A stretch of DNA of 64,000 nucleotides, taken from positions 59,737 through 123,736 of the forward strand of contig NZ_RJPK01000006.1 of assembly GCF_003943415.1 (NCBI RefSeq). The letters run 5' to 3'. Positions 39,360-48,763 of the stretch are shown here, piece by piece. How positions within the stretch are numbered: position 1 is the stretch's first letter; each line of letters begins with the position of its first letter. The DNA comes from Streptococcus oralis (GTDB lineage: Bacteria; Bacillota; Bacilli; Lactobacillales; Streptococcaceae). The translations under genes and the position numbers were made by a program. The notes beneath the pieces are model-generated. The model was not told the DNA's origin. It searched no databases and worked only from the letters and a program-made list of their open reading frames with translations.

Positions 39360-39584
39360 CTAGAAATCTTCTTTCCCAATAAGCACGGATGGGTAGTGAG
39401 GTAATTCGTTGAGATTTGTATCCAATGGTAAATCATAAATTGCTAAATAGTTTTCAGGATATTGAGCAACCAGCTCTTCATACTTAGCTTTCATTTTTTC
39501 GTGATCGCTACTAGCATACAAGACTTCAACGACTGCTCCAGTCTTCTCTTTTTCAACAAATGCGTTGACTATTATTTGAATCAT
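39360..39584 (-). CDS. Small hypothetical protein (74 residues)
   Basis: A soluble protein starting MIQIIVNAFVEKEKTG and ending LIGKEDF, with a conserved-looking central KYEELVAQYPENYLAIYDLP. Amphipathic helix predicted. A related, frameshifted copy lies about 0.7 kb downstream. It lies in the purK-purB gap; I recall similar short proteins in other streptococci but not their function. The ribosome binding site is weak. Confidence 0.65.
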   Translation of the reverse strand: MIQIIVNAFVEKEKTGAVVEVLYASSDHEKMKAKYEELVAQYPENYLAIYDLPLDTNLNELPHYPSVLIGKEDF

Positions 39585-39833
39585 AAGAATTGATCAAGTC
39601 CGTAGCCCGTATTCAGTTTAGAGAATACGAGAGCCCTTGTTCCTTTCTATAAATTTAAAAGTTTAGGTTTACTTACATCTCAAGGAGAAACACTAGCATT
39701 CTTCCATGAGTTTCGTCCGAGGTCGATTGTATGAGCACACTTTCCTTTCTATGTTCACTTTCATAAGTTCTCAATTCTACTGCTAAACATTCAAAATTTT
39801 GAACGCTTCACAAAATCGTTTAACAACAATATA

Positions 39834-40415
39834 CTAATCATTTAATACTAGAGACATTTTTTCTTTAATTAACTTTCTGCAAATTGACAAACATTCTTCC
39901 AATTTATTATATATTTCTCTGGGAGGTTCAATATAACCTTCTGCTTGGGATTGTTGATATTTATCAAATTCTTCAGCTTCATCCCAGACAGCAACCCCTT
40001 CAGGATCAGGCAAACCAGCCAATGAACGCACTTGATATTGAAACTTTTGAAGTATTTTTCTATCAGCTTCATCCGTCAATAATATATAAAATTTATAGTA
40101 AACCTCATCAAAGTTTAAAAGTGGATTCAAGTCTTGTTTCTTCTTCGTTGAAGGTCCAATTTTAGATTCAATGATAGTTACTATGTTTCCAGCCACATAA
40201 GCAAAATCTTGGATCGTTTTTATATACATATCTCTATCTGAATTGATACGCAACTGCTGTCTTTCTTCTTGAATTAATTTTTGTTGATTTGCTTGCTCAT
40301 TTTTCTTTTGGTAAAAACCGATTATAGCTAGAACAATTGTAACCATATTTGTTAAGATTAGTGTTACCAATGTAATCTTGGTTTCATTACTCATACCTTC
40401 AAAAAACCTTTCCAT
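39834..40415 (-). CDS. Single-helix membrane protein with coiled coil, unknown
   Basis: A 193-residue protein with one membrane helix near the N-terminus (about 14-34, ITLVTLILTNMVTIVLAIIG), a Lys/Glu/Gln-rich coiled coil (about 37-62) and a mostly helical cytoplasmic domain. No motif recognised. Its ribosome binding site (GGGGAG) uses the last codons of purK, so it is coupled to the purine operon although it has nothing to do with purines by sequence. Probably a horizontally acquired passenger. Confidence 0.6.
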   Translation of the reverse strand: MERFFEGMSNETKITLVTLILTNMVTIVLAIIGFYQKKNEQANQQKLIQEERQQLRINSDRDMYIKTIQDFAYVAGNIVTIIESKIGPSTKKKQDLNPLLNFDEVYYKFYILLTDEADRKILQKFQYQVRSLAGLPDPEGVAVWDEAEEFDKYQQSQAEGYIEPPREIYNKLEECLSICRKLIKEKMSLVLND

Positions 40416-40421
40416 ATATCA

Positions 40422-41501
40422 CTACTCCCCAAACTCTTCAACCTCATCTGGCACACCACTAAACAAAGTCACATGCCCCATCTTGCGGTTGTGCTTCGCT
40501 TCTATTTTACCATACATGTGGAGGTGGGCGCTTGGATTTTCTGCGACATACTTTTCAGCAGCCTCGACGTGTTGGCCCAGAACATTGAGCATCACAGCAG
40601 GCGCATACAATTTGATAGCTGGCAATGGTGCCCCCAGAACACCGAGAATATGGGTGTCAAACTGCGAGAAGTCGCAGGCTTCGATTGAGTAGTGTCCTGA
40701 ATTGTGTGGACGCGGGGCAATCTCATTGACGATAATATCATCGGCTGTCGCAAACATTTCCACGCAAAGGGTTCCAGAGAGGTTCAGTTGCTCAGCGATT
40801 CTCACTGCCATAGCTTTGGCTTTTTCAGCTAGACTTTCTGAAATGCGAGCAGGCACAATTGTTTTTGAAAGAATATTGTTGCGGTGGATATTTTCCTGAA
40901 CTGGGAAAACCGTCACATCCTTGCCATTCCCTGATACGATGACAGAAATTTCAAGGTCAAAGTTGACAAATTCTTCCAAAACGCAGTCTGCTGAGTCAGC
41001 TAGCGCATAGGCTTCTTCCAAATCTGCTTCCGAGCGAATAACCTTTTGTCCATGCCCATCGTAGCCACCTGTCGCAGTCTTGAGGACATAGTTTTTCGAT
41101 AGGTCAATATCTGCCAAGTCTTGGCTTGAAGTCACAACCTTGTAGGGTGCAACTGTCACTTGGGCCTTGTTTGAGAGAAAGTCCTTTTCAAAGATGCGAT
41201 TTTGAGAAATGCGGAGCAGGTCTGTTCCTTGAGGGAGTTGTCCATCCTTGATAACGGCATCCAAACCGTCAGCATCGACATTTTCAAACTCATAAGTGAG
41301 AACATCACAACGGTCTGCCAACTCACGAAGAGCCTCTACATCGTTGTAAGGGGCCACGATGATTTCCGCCACGCGAGAGGCTGGGCAATCCGCCGCAGGA
41401 TCCAGCGCGATGACCTTGTTCCCCATGTAGATAGCAGAAATGGCCATCATCTGACCCAGCTGACCGCCACCGATAATTCCGATTGTTTTAGATGAGCTCA
41501 T
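40422..41501 (-). CDS. purK: N5-carboxyaminoimidazole ribonucleotide synthase
   Basis: A 359-residue ATP-grasp enzyme from ATG 41499-41501 (GAGGAG upstream; the longer frame lies in purE). It converts AIR, ATP and bicarbonate to N5-CAIR. Marks: [17 protein letters not shown], the [11 protein letters not shown] loop and [17 protein letters not shown]. It overlaps purE by 14 bases, so purE and purK are coupled. Confidence 0.96.
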   Translation of the reverse strand: MSSSKTIGIIGGGQLGQMMAISAIYMGNKVIALDPAADCPASRVAEIIVAPYNDVEALRELADRCDVLTYEFENVDADGLDAVIKDGQLPQGTDLLRISQNRIFEKDFLSNKAQVTVAPYKVVTSSQDLADIDLSKNYVLKTATGGYDGHGQKVIRSEADLEEAYALADSADCVLEEFVNFDLEISVIVSGNGKDVTVFPVQENIHRNNILSKTIVPARISESLAEKAKAMAVRIAEQLNLSGTLCVEMFATADDIIVNEIAPRPHNSGHYSIEACDFSQFDTHILGVLGAPLPAIKLYAPAVMLNVLGQHVEAAEKYVAENPSAHLHMYGKIEAKHNRKMGHVTLFSGVPDEVEEFGE

Positions 41502-41976
41502 TGGTAGACTCCTCTGCGATTTTTCCTTGTTCTTCTGCAAAATCTGCCAATGCTGTCGCGATAGCCTGGTCCTCTACTGAAAGGAGACGGAGAGCAAAGA
41601 GGGCTGCGTTTGTCGCTCCTGCTTCACCAATGGCCATAGTTGCCACAGGCACACCACCCGGCATCTGTACGATAGAGTAGAGCGAGTCCACACCACTAAG
41701 GGCACGCGATTTGACAGGTACCCCGATGACAGGGAGAGTTGTTTTAGCTGCTACCATACCTGGTAAGTGAGCTGCGCCACCAGCACCTGCGATGATGACT
41801 TTGATACCGCGACTGCGGGCTTCTTCGGCGTGTCTAAACATGAGGTCTGGTGTGCGGTGGGCAGAGACAACCTTCTTTTCGTAGGCTACACCGAATCGGT
41901 CGAGGACTTCTGCTGTTTTTTGCATGGTGACCCAGTCGGATTTTGAGCCCATGATAATGGAAATTGCTGGTTTCAT
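41488..41976 (-). CDS. purE: N5-CAIR mutase
   Basis: A 162-residue enzyme converting N5-CAIR to CAIR. Class I PurE marks: [12 protein letters not shown] at the N-terminus with the phosphate-binding Ser, SAHRTPD and the [14 protein letters not shown] loop. Upstream is a structured gap after purD. Classic purEK pair. Confidence 0.97.
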   Translation of the reverse strand: MKPAISIIMGSKSDWVTMQKTAEVLDRFGVAYEKKVVSAHRTPDLMFRHAEEARSRGIKVIIAGAGGAAHLPGMVAAKTTLPVIGVPVKSRALSGVDSLYSIVQMPGGVPVATMAIGEAGATNAALFALRLLSVEDQAIATALADFAEEQGKIAEESTNELI

Positions 41977-41991
41977 TTCTTCTCCTTTTTT

Positions 41992-42123
41992 AATAATCGT
42001 CTAATGTAGTGCGGACGTAAGCGACCTCCTAAGGCGTTCCATTACTAAAACTGGAGCCTAGGTCTCCAGTTTTCCGCTCCTAGTAGCTTTGCTACTAGGA
42101 GTTCCACTACTGCGACGATTATC
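41992..42123 (-). promoter_or_regulatory. Nested-hairpin element between purD and purE
   Basis: Outer arms AATAATCGTC (41992-42001) and GACGATTAT (42114-42122) enclose two strong hairpins: AAAACTGGAG with its complement (42047-42073) and CTCCTAGTAGC with its complement around TTT (42077-42101). The AGTAGTG/AGTGC flanks also pair partly. The element lies inside the gene cluster, so it may be a processing or attenuation structure, or a small mobile repeat. Confidence 0.6.
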
Positions 42124-42167
42124 CTATAGTGGCTCGCTTTCGCTCGCCATGACAATTTTTGTATCTG

Positions 42168-43433
42168 TTAATCTTTTATTGCCTTGCTTCCGATATCTGT
42201 TCGGTAAAAGAGGCCTTCTGTTTTTTGTTGGGATAGTTCTTGGTAGATGATGTCTTGGGATTCTTTGACGGTATCGGCTGTGGTAACCAGCATATAGACA
42301 CGTCCACCGTTTGATAGCAGTGCTCTGCTATTTTCCGAAAACTTAGACCCTGCATAGTAGGTGATGATATCGCCATCGGTTTTGGCTGGCAACTTGACAC
42401 CTTTTTCATAGTCTAGCGGGTAGCCCTTGGATGCGACAACCACACCCAGAGTCACACCCTTGTCCGTCCACGTGATGTTCGGCTCCTTGCCATCGAGAAT
42501 ATCCGTGATATTTTGTGCAAAGTCAGATGTTAGGCGAGGCAGGATAATCTGAGTTTCAGGATCTCCAAAACGAGCATTGAACTCGATCACCTTAGGTCCA
42601 TCAGCTGTCAAGATAAGACCAGCGTAAAGGACACCAAGATAAGGGCGGTCTTCTTGGATCATGCCTTCAAGGACTGGCTTGACAATAGTGTCAACCGCTG
42701 TGGTAACCACACTCTGTGGTAAGTGAGGAACTGGCGCATAAGCTCCCATACCGCCCGTGTTAGGTCCCTTATCGCCATCATAGGCACGTTTATGGTCCTG
42801 AGCCGTCGGCATGATGTAGAACTTGTCCCCATTGACAAAGGCAAAGAGAGAGAACTCTTCTCCGTCGAGGAATTCCTCGATAACCACACGCGCGCCTGAG
42901 TCACCGAACTTATTGTCCAAAAGCATCTCATGAGCGGCTTCGACCGCTTGCTCAACCGTTTCAGCTACGACAACACCTTTCCCAAGAGCCAATCCATCCG
43001 CCTTGACGACGATTGGAGCGCCTTTCTCCTCGATATAGGCCTTGGCCTCCTCGAAATCTGAAAAAGTGCCATAGGCTGCTGTCGGAACACCATATTTGAC
43101 CATGATTTCCTTTGCGAAATCCTTGGACCACTCCAGCTCGGCTGCAGCCCTAGTCGGACCAAAAGCCTTGAGCCCAGCTTTGTTAAAATCATCTACGATA
43201 CCAGAGGCAAGGGCATCATCAGGACCGATAAAGGCCCAAGCAATATCATTGGCTTTTGCAAATTCAATCAACTTATAATGTTCGGAAATAGAGATGTTTA
43301 CCAATTCCAGACCATCCAGAGTCATTCCGTCATTCCCAGGAGCTACAAAAACATTTTCAACGTCTTTTGACTCAAGCAACTTCTTGGCAATCGCATGTTC
43401 ACGACCTCCTGAACCTACAACTAACAGCTTCAT
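42168..43433 (-). CDS. purD: Phosphoribosylamine-glycine ligase
   Basis: A 421-residue ATP-grasp enzyme joining phosphoribosylamine and glycine. N-terminal VVGSGGREHAIAKKL; ATP-grasp core KADGLALGKGV, EFLDGEEFSLFAFV and EFNARFGDPETQ. Length typical. It is the next pur gene after purH on the minus strand, 121 bases apart, after a purH terminator-like hairpin. Confidence 0.97.
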   Translation of the reverse strand: MKLLVVGSGGREHAIAKKLLESKDVENVFVAPGNDGMTLDGLELVNISISEHYKLIEFAKANDIAWAFIGPDDALASGIVDDFNKAGLKAFGPTRAAAELEWSKDFAKEIMVKYGVPTAAYGTFSDFEEAKAYIEEKGAPIVVKADGLALGKGVVVAETVEQAVEAAHEMLLDNKFGDSGARVVIEEFLDGEEFSLFAFVNGDKFYIMPTAQDHKRAYDGDKGPNTGGMGAYAPVPHLPQSVVTTAVDTIVKPVLEGMIQEDRPYLGVLYAGLILTADGPKVIEFNARFGDPETQIILPRLTSDFAQNITDILDGKEPNITWTDKGVTLGVVVASKGYPLDYEKGVKLPAKTDGDIITYYAGSKFSENSRALLSNGGRVYMLVTTADTVKESQDIIYQELSQQKTEGLFYRTDIGSKAIKD

Positions 43434-43518
43434 CTTTCAACCTCTTTTGCGAATTATTTACTAACATTATATCACAGACGTTCGTTTTAATCTTGTTTCA
43501 CTTAGCATTTTAAGCCAA

Positions 43519-43548
43519 AAAAGGAAAGAAACTGTTTTCTTCCCTTTT
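43519..43548 (-). terminator. Hairpin after purH
   Basis: Stem AAAAGGGAAG against its complement with a T run on the minus strand, seven bases after the purH stop. It suggests that purD-E-K may have a separate promoter or depend on read-through. Confidence 0.6.
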
Positions 43549-43554
43549 ATCTTT

Positions 43555-45102
43555 TTAATGTCTAAAATGTCTCACGCCTGTGAAGACCATAGCCAAGCCG
43601 TATTTGTCAGCAGCTTCGATGGATTCTTGGTCACGGACAGAGCCACCTGGTTGGATGATGGCCTTGATACCGGCTTTGGCGATTTCTTCCACGTTATCCG
43701 CAAATGGGAAGAAGGCATCAGAAGCAAGAACAGCGCCGTCAAGGCGGTCTTTAGCTTGTTCGATGGCGATACGGACTGAAGCCACACGGTTGGTTTGACC
43801 AGGGCCAACGCCAAGTGTCATGTGGTCATTGGTCACGATGATACCGTTTGATTTGACATACTTGATGGCTTTCCAAGCGAATTCAAGAGCCGTCGCTTCT
43901 GTCTCGGTTGGCTGGCGCTTGGTCACCACTTTCCAGTCGGCTGGACTTTCCTTAACCACGTCTTGGTTTTGCACAAGAAGTCCACCAACCACGCCTGTGT
44001 ATTCTGCCTCCACTTCACTAGCATCTTGAGCGTCAAATGGCAAAGCAAGGATGCGCAAGTTTTTCTTTTTATTGGTCAAAATGGCTAGCGCTTCATCCGT
44101 ATAGCTCGGTGCGATAATGATCTCGAGGAAAACGCCGTGCATCTTCTCAGCGGTCGCAGCATCCACCTCACGGTTAAGGACGACAATTCCACCAAAGATA
44201 GACACTGGGTCAGACTCGTAAGCATAGTCCCAAGCAGTTTCGATGTCATCTGCCTGACCAATTCCACATGGATTCATGTGTTTCAAAGCTACAACGGTTG
44301 GACGATCTTTGAAATCACGGATAATACGAATCGCCGCATCAGCGTCACGAATGTTATTGAAGGACAATTCTTTACCGTTGAGCTGTTTCGCTGATGCAAT
44401 TGAGTAGTCTGTCGGCAAAGCTTTTTGGTAGAAGTCCGCATCCTGCTGAGGATTTTCCCCATAACGCATTGGTTGCTTGAGGTCATAGGTCAAAGTGAGC
44501 TTTTCAGGTTTGCTTTCGCCCACTTGAGCTGTGAAGAACTCTGCAATCAAGGCGTCATAAGCCGCTGTGTGACGAAAAACCCTGGCTGCTAAACGTTGGC
44601 GAGTTTCGTAAGTCGTTTCACCATTGGCTGACAACTCGTCCAAAACCACTGCATAGTCAGCAGGGTCTACCACAACCGTCACGCTGGCATGGTTTTTAGC
44701 CGCTGAACGAAGCATGGATGGCCCACCGATATCGATATTTTCAACTGCGTCAGCGTACGTCACGTCTGGTTTGAGGATTGTTTCCTTGAAAGGATAGAGG
44801 TTGACCACTACAAGGTCGATAAGCTCGATCTTATTGCCCTTAGCCGCCTCAAGGTGGCTATCGAGATCACGACGAGCGAGGAGCCCACCATGGATATTTG
44901 GGTGGAGAGTCTTGACGCGACCGTCCATCATCTCTGGGAAGCCCGTCACATCATCGATCGCAATGGTCTCCACCCCAGCATTATCAAGGGCAACCTTAGT
45001 TCCACCTGTCGAGATAATCTCCCAACCGAGTTTTTTAAGTTCTTGGGCAAATTCAACAATACCCGCTTTGTCTGAGACGCTGATTAAGGCCTTTTTCGTC
45101 AT
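43555..45102 (-). CDS. purH: Bifunctional AICAR formyltransferase/IMP cyclohydrolase
   Basis: A 515-residue two-domain enzyme for the last two steps to IMP. The MGS-like cyclohydrolase domain (1-190) has [16 protein letters not shown] and [16 protein letters not shown]; the formyltransferase domain follows with the catalytic Lys-His pair in [11 protein letters not shown]. Its start is two bases after the GNAT gene stop. Confidence 0.97.
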   Translation of the reverse strand: MTKKALISVSDKAGIVEFAQELKKLGWEIISTGGTKVALDNAGVETIAIDDVTGFPEMMDGRVKTLHPNIHGGLLARRDLDSHLEAAKGNKIELIDLVVVNLYPFKETILKPDVTYADAVENIDIGGPSMLRSAAKNHASVTVVVDPADYAVVLDELSANGETTYETRQRLAARVFRHTAAYDALIAEFFTAQVGESKPEKLTLTYDLKQPMRYGENPQQDADFYQKALPTDYSIASAKQLNGKELSFNNIRDADAAIRIIRDFKDRPTVVALKHMNPCGIGQADDIETAWDYAYESDPVSIFGGIVVLNREVDAATAEKMHGVFLEIIIAPSYTDEALAILTNKKKNLRILALPFDAQDASEVEAEYTGVVGGLLVQNQDVVKESPADWKVVTKRQPTETEATALEFAWKAIKYVKSNGIIVTNDHMTLGVGPGQTNRVASVRIAIEQAKDRLDGAVLASDAFFPFADNVEEIAKAGIKAIIQPGGSVRDQESIEAADKYGLAMVFTGVRHFRH

Positions 45103-45103
45103 T

Positions 45104-45568
45104 CTATTCCTCTTTCTTTAGATCCAAGCGCATAGCGACTTCGTTATTTTCTTCTATAAATCCTGTTTCCTGAAAACCCAGACTAGTCAACAGGTGCTTC
45201 ATTTTTTCATTTCCAACCACATAATCTGCGGTAATATGACTGCAAGCTCTATCCATCTGGGCCTCTTTGATTAGAACTTCCAAGGCTTTTCGACCATAAC
45301 CTCTTCCTTGGTACTGCTGACCAATCATTATCCGCCAGATAAAGTATTCCGCTTCATCCTTGTCTATTTCTAGCAGGAGAAAGCCAACCACTTGCTTATC
45401 CCAATAGATTGCCATCGGAAACACATCTTCGTTTTTCCGGTAGAGCCATGCATCAGCTAAAGAGCGCACATTTGGAGCTACGAAACGTGCTCGTTCATCA
45501 GCTTCTGATATTTTCAAATCCAGCACTGCCTGAAAACTGCTCTCATCTACCAATTTCAGTTCAATCAT
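45104..45568 (-). CDS. GNAT-family N-acetyltransferase
   Basis: A 154-residue acetyltransferase from ATG 45566-45568 (GGAGAAAA upstream). The acetyl-CoA pocket is [17 protein letters not shown] (Q/RxxGxG/A); [20 protein letters not shown] is the usual C-terminal half. It lies between purN and purH. In the pneumococcal locus that I know, a VanZ-like gene occupies this place, so this spot appears to exchange genes. Substrate unknown; spermidine or antibiotic acetylation are only guesses by family. Confidence 0.88.
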   Translation of the reverse strand: MIELKLVDESSFQAVLDLKISEADERARFVAPNVRSLADAWLYRKNEDVFPMAIYWDKQVVGFLLLEIDKDEAEYFIWRIMIGQQYQGRGYGRKALEVLIKEAQMDRACSHITADYVVGNEKMKHLLTSLGFQETGFIEENNEVAMRLDLKKEE

Positions 45569-45612
45569 TTTTTCTCCTAGCAAGATTGCGCAATCAAAAC
45601 TTGATTTACTTC

Positions 45613-46164
45613 TTACCTTCTCTCCACTCCCAAGCTATCCAGCACCTCTGGATACAACTTGTACTCAGCCTCATGAATACGAGCTTCGAAGCTTTCGATA
45701 GTATCATCATCTAGCCGTGGCACACGGACCTGCTTGATAATCTTTCCAGTATCTACACCTGAATCCACCCAGTGAATGGTCACGCCACTCTCAGTAACCC
45801 CAGCATCCCAAGCATCCTCAATCCCATGAGCTCCTGGAAATTCGGGCAGGTAGGCTGGATGGATATTGATAATACGCCCCTCGTAGGCTCCAAGTAAGGT
45901 TGGCCCAACGATTTTCATGTAGCCAGCGAGGCAAACCAAGTCAATCTGGTGTTCTTCCAAGAGTTCGACAAGAGCAGCTTCGTAGTCCGCCTTGTTCTCA
46001 AACTCCTTGAGTTCAAAAGCATAGGACAGGACGCCGAGCTTTTCTGCACGCTCGAGCACATAGGCATCACGATGGTCTGAAAAGACAAACTCCACTGGAA
46101 ATTCTTCGGCAATCACCTGAAAATTTGAGCCATTACCAGAGGCAAAAACCGCTATTTTTTTCAT
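45613..46164 (-). CDS. purN: GAR transformylase
   Basis: A 183-residue folate-dependent enzyme adding formyl to glycinamide ribonucleotide. [18 protein letters not shown] binds the phosphate; catalytic Asn, His and Asp lie in [17 protein letters not shown] and VDSGVDTG. It overlaps purM by four bases. Confidence 0.96.
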   Translation of the reverse strand: MKKIAVFASGNGSNFQVIAEEFPVEFVFSDHRDAYVLERAEKLGVLSYAFELKEFENKADYEAALVELLEEHQIDLVCLAGYMKIVGPTLLGAYEGRIINIHPAYLPEFPGAHGIEDAWDAGVTESGVTIHWVDSGVDTGKIIKQVRVPRLDDDTIESFEARIHEAEYKLYPEVLDSLGVERR

Positions 46165-47183
46165 TTGATGATGACACTTTCGTTTTCTTTCTTGACGATG
46201 CGACCAATTTCATAGACTGGTTCATCCAGTAATTCCTTAATACGACCTACATTTTCAGGGCTAACTGCAAACATAAGCCCCACACCCATATTGAAGATTT
46301 CAAACATTTCTTCGTGTTTGATCTGACCGTATTTTTCAAGGGCTTTGAAAATCGGAAGCACTGGAACTTTGCTTTCCTCAATCTCAGCAGCTAGGTCATC
46401 GGCAAACATACGAGGAACATTTTCGATAAAGCCACCACCCGTGATGTGGGCAATGCCGTTGACCAACCCTTCCTTGATGAGTGGCAAGACAGCCTTGACA
46501 TAGATACGAGTCGGCTCAAGAAGGACTTCCTTAAGTTTCTTTCCTTCCAATTCTGGCAAGACTTCCTCACCTGTGTAGTCGGTAAAAACACGACGCACGA
46601 GTGAGTAACCATTTGAGTGAATACCACTCGAAGCAAGCCCGAGAAGAACATCACCTTCAGCTACTTTTGAGCCGTCTATGATTTGAGATTTTTCAGCCAC
46701 GCCGACCGCAAAACCAGCCAGATCGTAGTCATCTGCGCCATACATACCAGGCATTTCAGCCGTTTCTCCACCGATGAGAGCAGCGCCTGCCTGCACACAA
46801 CCTTCTGCCACACCAGCAACGACTTGTTCTAGTTTAGCTGGTTCATTCTTGCCAGTCGCGACGTAGTCAAGGAAGTAAAGAGGCTCCGCACCTGCAGCGA
46901 TGATATCATTGACACACATGGCCACACAGTCCTGACCGATTGTATCGTGTTTATCGTACTTGATGGCCAGCATGAGCTTGGTTCCGACACCATCAGTCCC
47001 TGAGATCAAGACCGGCTCTTTGACACCTGTTTTTGAAAGGTCAAACATGCCACCGAAACCACCTAGAGCTCCCATAACACCTGCACGCTCCGTACGAGCT
47101 ACATGCTTTTTAATTCGTTCAACAACTTCATAACCCGCTTCAACATCCACACCCGACTGGGCATAAGCATTTTTATTTGTCAT
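46161..47183 (-). CDS. purM: AIR synthetase
   Basis: A 340-residue enzyme closing the imidazole ring with ATP. Family marks: [35 protein letters not shown] and [12 protein letters not shown]. The start is behind GAGGAGAC. It lies between purF and purN. Confidence 0.97.
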   Translation of the reverse strand: MTNKNAYAQSGVDVEAGYEVVERIKKHVARTERAGVMGALGGFGGMFDLSKTGVKEPVLISGTDGVGTKLMLAIKYDKHDTIGQDCVAMCVNDIIAAGAEPLYFLDYVATGKNEPAKLEQVVAGVAEGCVQAGAALIGGETAEMPGMYGADDYDLAGFAVGVAEKSQIIDGSKVAEGDVLLGLASSGIHSNGYSLVRRVFTDYTGEEVLPELEGKKLKEVLLEPTRIYVKAVLPLIKEGLVNGIAHITGGGFIENVPRMFADDLAAEIEESKVPVLPIFKALEKYGQIKHEEMFEIFNMGVGLMFAVSPENVGRIKELLDEPVYEIGRIVKKENESVIIK

Positions 47184-47227
47184 CTTTGTCTCCTCTTCCT
47201 TTCATTTAATGGAGAGTCTTTATCCGT

Positions 47228-48670
47228 CTATTTGTAAAAACTGATCTTGTCACCCAAACTTCTTCGATATTCTTCCTCATAGTCGTAGAGAGGAGTTGGG
47301 TAGTCACCGTCAAAGTAAGCGACACAGAGACCACCGTTCGGCGCATCTGTTTCAATACCAATCGAATCAATCAAACCTTCAACAGAAAGATAGGTCAGGC
47401 TATCCGCACCAATGATTTGGCAGGTTTCTTCGACCGTATGATTAGCCGCAATCAGCTCCTGACGCGTCTGGATATCAATCCCGTAGAAACATGGATAAGC
47501 TAGCGCAGGACTTCCAATAGCAACGTGAACCTCAGACGCACCTGCTTCTTTCAAAAGCTGAACGATACGGCGAGAGGTTGTCCCGCGGACAATGGAATCA
47601 TCAATCATAACCACACGTTTGCCTTTGACAACACCCGAAACGGCAGACAGTTTCATCCGTACCCCTTGCTCCCGCAATTCTTGAGTCGGTTGGATAAAGG
47701 TGCGTTGCGTGTATTGGTTCTTGATGAGACCCATTTCATTTGGCAGACCAGACTCCTCCGCAAATCCCATAGCTGCGCTGAGTGAGGAATTTGGCACACC
47801 GACCACGATATCCGCTTCGTGCTTAAATTCACGCGCCAATTGAGCCCCCATACGTTTGCGAGCTGTATGGACATTGACACCGTGGATATTAGAATCAGGG
47901 CGAGCAAAATAGATATACTCCATAGAGCAAATCGCCAACTGTGTATCATCTGTATAGCTATCATACTGGATGCCCTTATCATCAATGATCACAATCTCTC
48001 CAGGCTTCAAATCTCGAATCCACTCAGCACCAATAACTTCAAAAGCACAGGTTTCTGAGGAAACCACTACCGCTCCGTTGGTCATTTTCCCAATCGAAAG
48101 CGGACGGAAGCCATTAGGGTCAAGGGCCGCAATCAACTTATCTTCAAACAACAAGATATAAGCAAAGCCACCTTTAACAAGACTGAGCGCTTCCTTGATT
48201 TTGCCCATCAAACTAGGATTGTGACTCCGACGAATCAAATGAGCTAAGATTTCTGAATCAGAGGTTGAGCTGAAAATAGCACCTCTTTGTTCCAATTCTT
48301 TCTTAAGAGATTCTGCATTGGTCAGGTTCCCATTGTGAGCCAGCCCAAACTGCATATCATGAAAGCGAAAAATGAAAGGCTGGATATTATCCGCAGAAGC
48401 TTCTCCTGCAGTCGCATAACGCACATGTCCAATAGCAGCAGATCCTGTCAATTTATCCAAATTAGCCGGGTTTCTGAATACTTCTGACAAAAGCCCCATA
48501 TCACGATGGCGCTTCAATTGTCCTTGGTCATTGGAGAGGATTCCTGCCCCCTCCTGACCACGGTGCTGAAGACTGTGGAGCCCAAAATAGGTCATTTTAG
48601 CGGCATCTGGATGCCCCCAGATACCGAAAACACCACATTCTTCATTAAGAGATTTTACTTCGTATGTCAT
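47228..48670 (-). CDS. purF: Amidophosphoribosyltransferase
   Basis: A 480-residue committed-step enzyme. The short propeptide MTYEVKSLNEE precedes Cys12, the glutaminase nucleophile (ECGVFGIWGH). The phosphoribosyltransferase domain has the PRPP loop VVMIDDSIVRGTTSRR. Unlike the Bacillus enzyme I see no obvious Fe-S cysteine set beyond scattered Cys residues; this should be checked by alignment. It follows purL after a 93-base gap. Confidence 0.97.
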   Translation of the reverse strand: MTYEVKSLNEECGVFGIWGHPDAAKMTYFGLHSLQHRGQEGAGILSNDQGQLKRHRDMGLLSEVFRNPANLDKLTGSAAIGHVRYATAGEASADNIQPFIFRFHDMQFGLAHNGNLTNAESLKKELEQRGAIFSSTSDSEILAHLIRRSHNPSLMGKIKEALSLVKGGFAYILLFEDKLIAALDPNGFRPLSIGKMTNGAVVVSSETCAFEVIGAEWIRDLKPGEIVIIDDKGIQYDSYTDDTQLAICSMEYIYFARPDSNIHGVNVHTARKRMGAQLAREFKHEADIVVGVPNSSLSAAMGFAEESGLPNEMGLIKNQYTQRTFIQPTQELREQGVRMKLSAVSGVVKGKRVVMIDDSIVRGTTSRRIVQLLKEAGASEVHVAIGSPALAYPCFYGIDIQTRQELIAANHTVEETCQIIGADSLTYLSVEGLIDSIGIETDAPNGGLCVAYFDGDYPTPLYDYEEEYRRSLGDKISFYK

Positions 48671-48763
48671 TTTTTATACCTAATTTTTATTTGTGTAGCA
48701 CCAAGAGCTAGATCTACTTGACTTTTACATTACTGATACTATCTATTAGAAAATCTGCAAATC

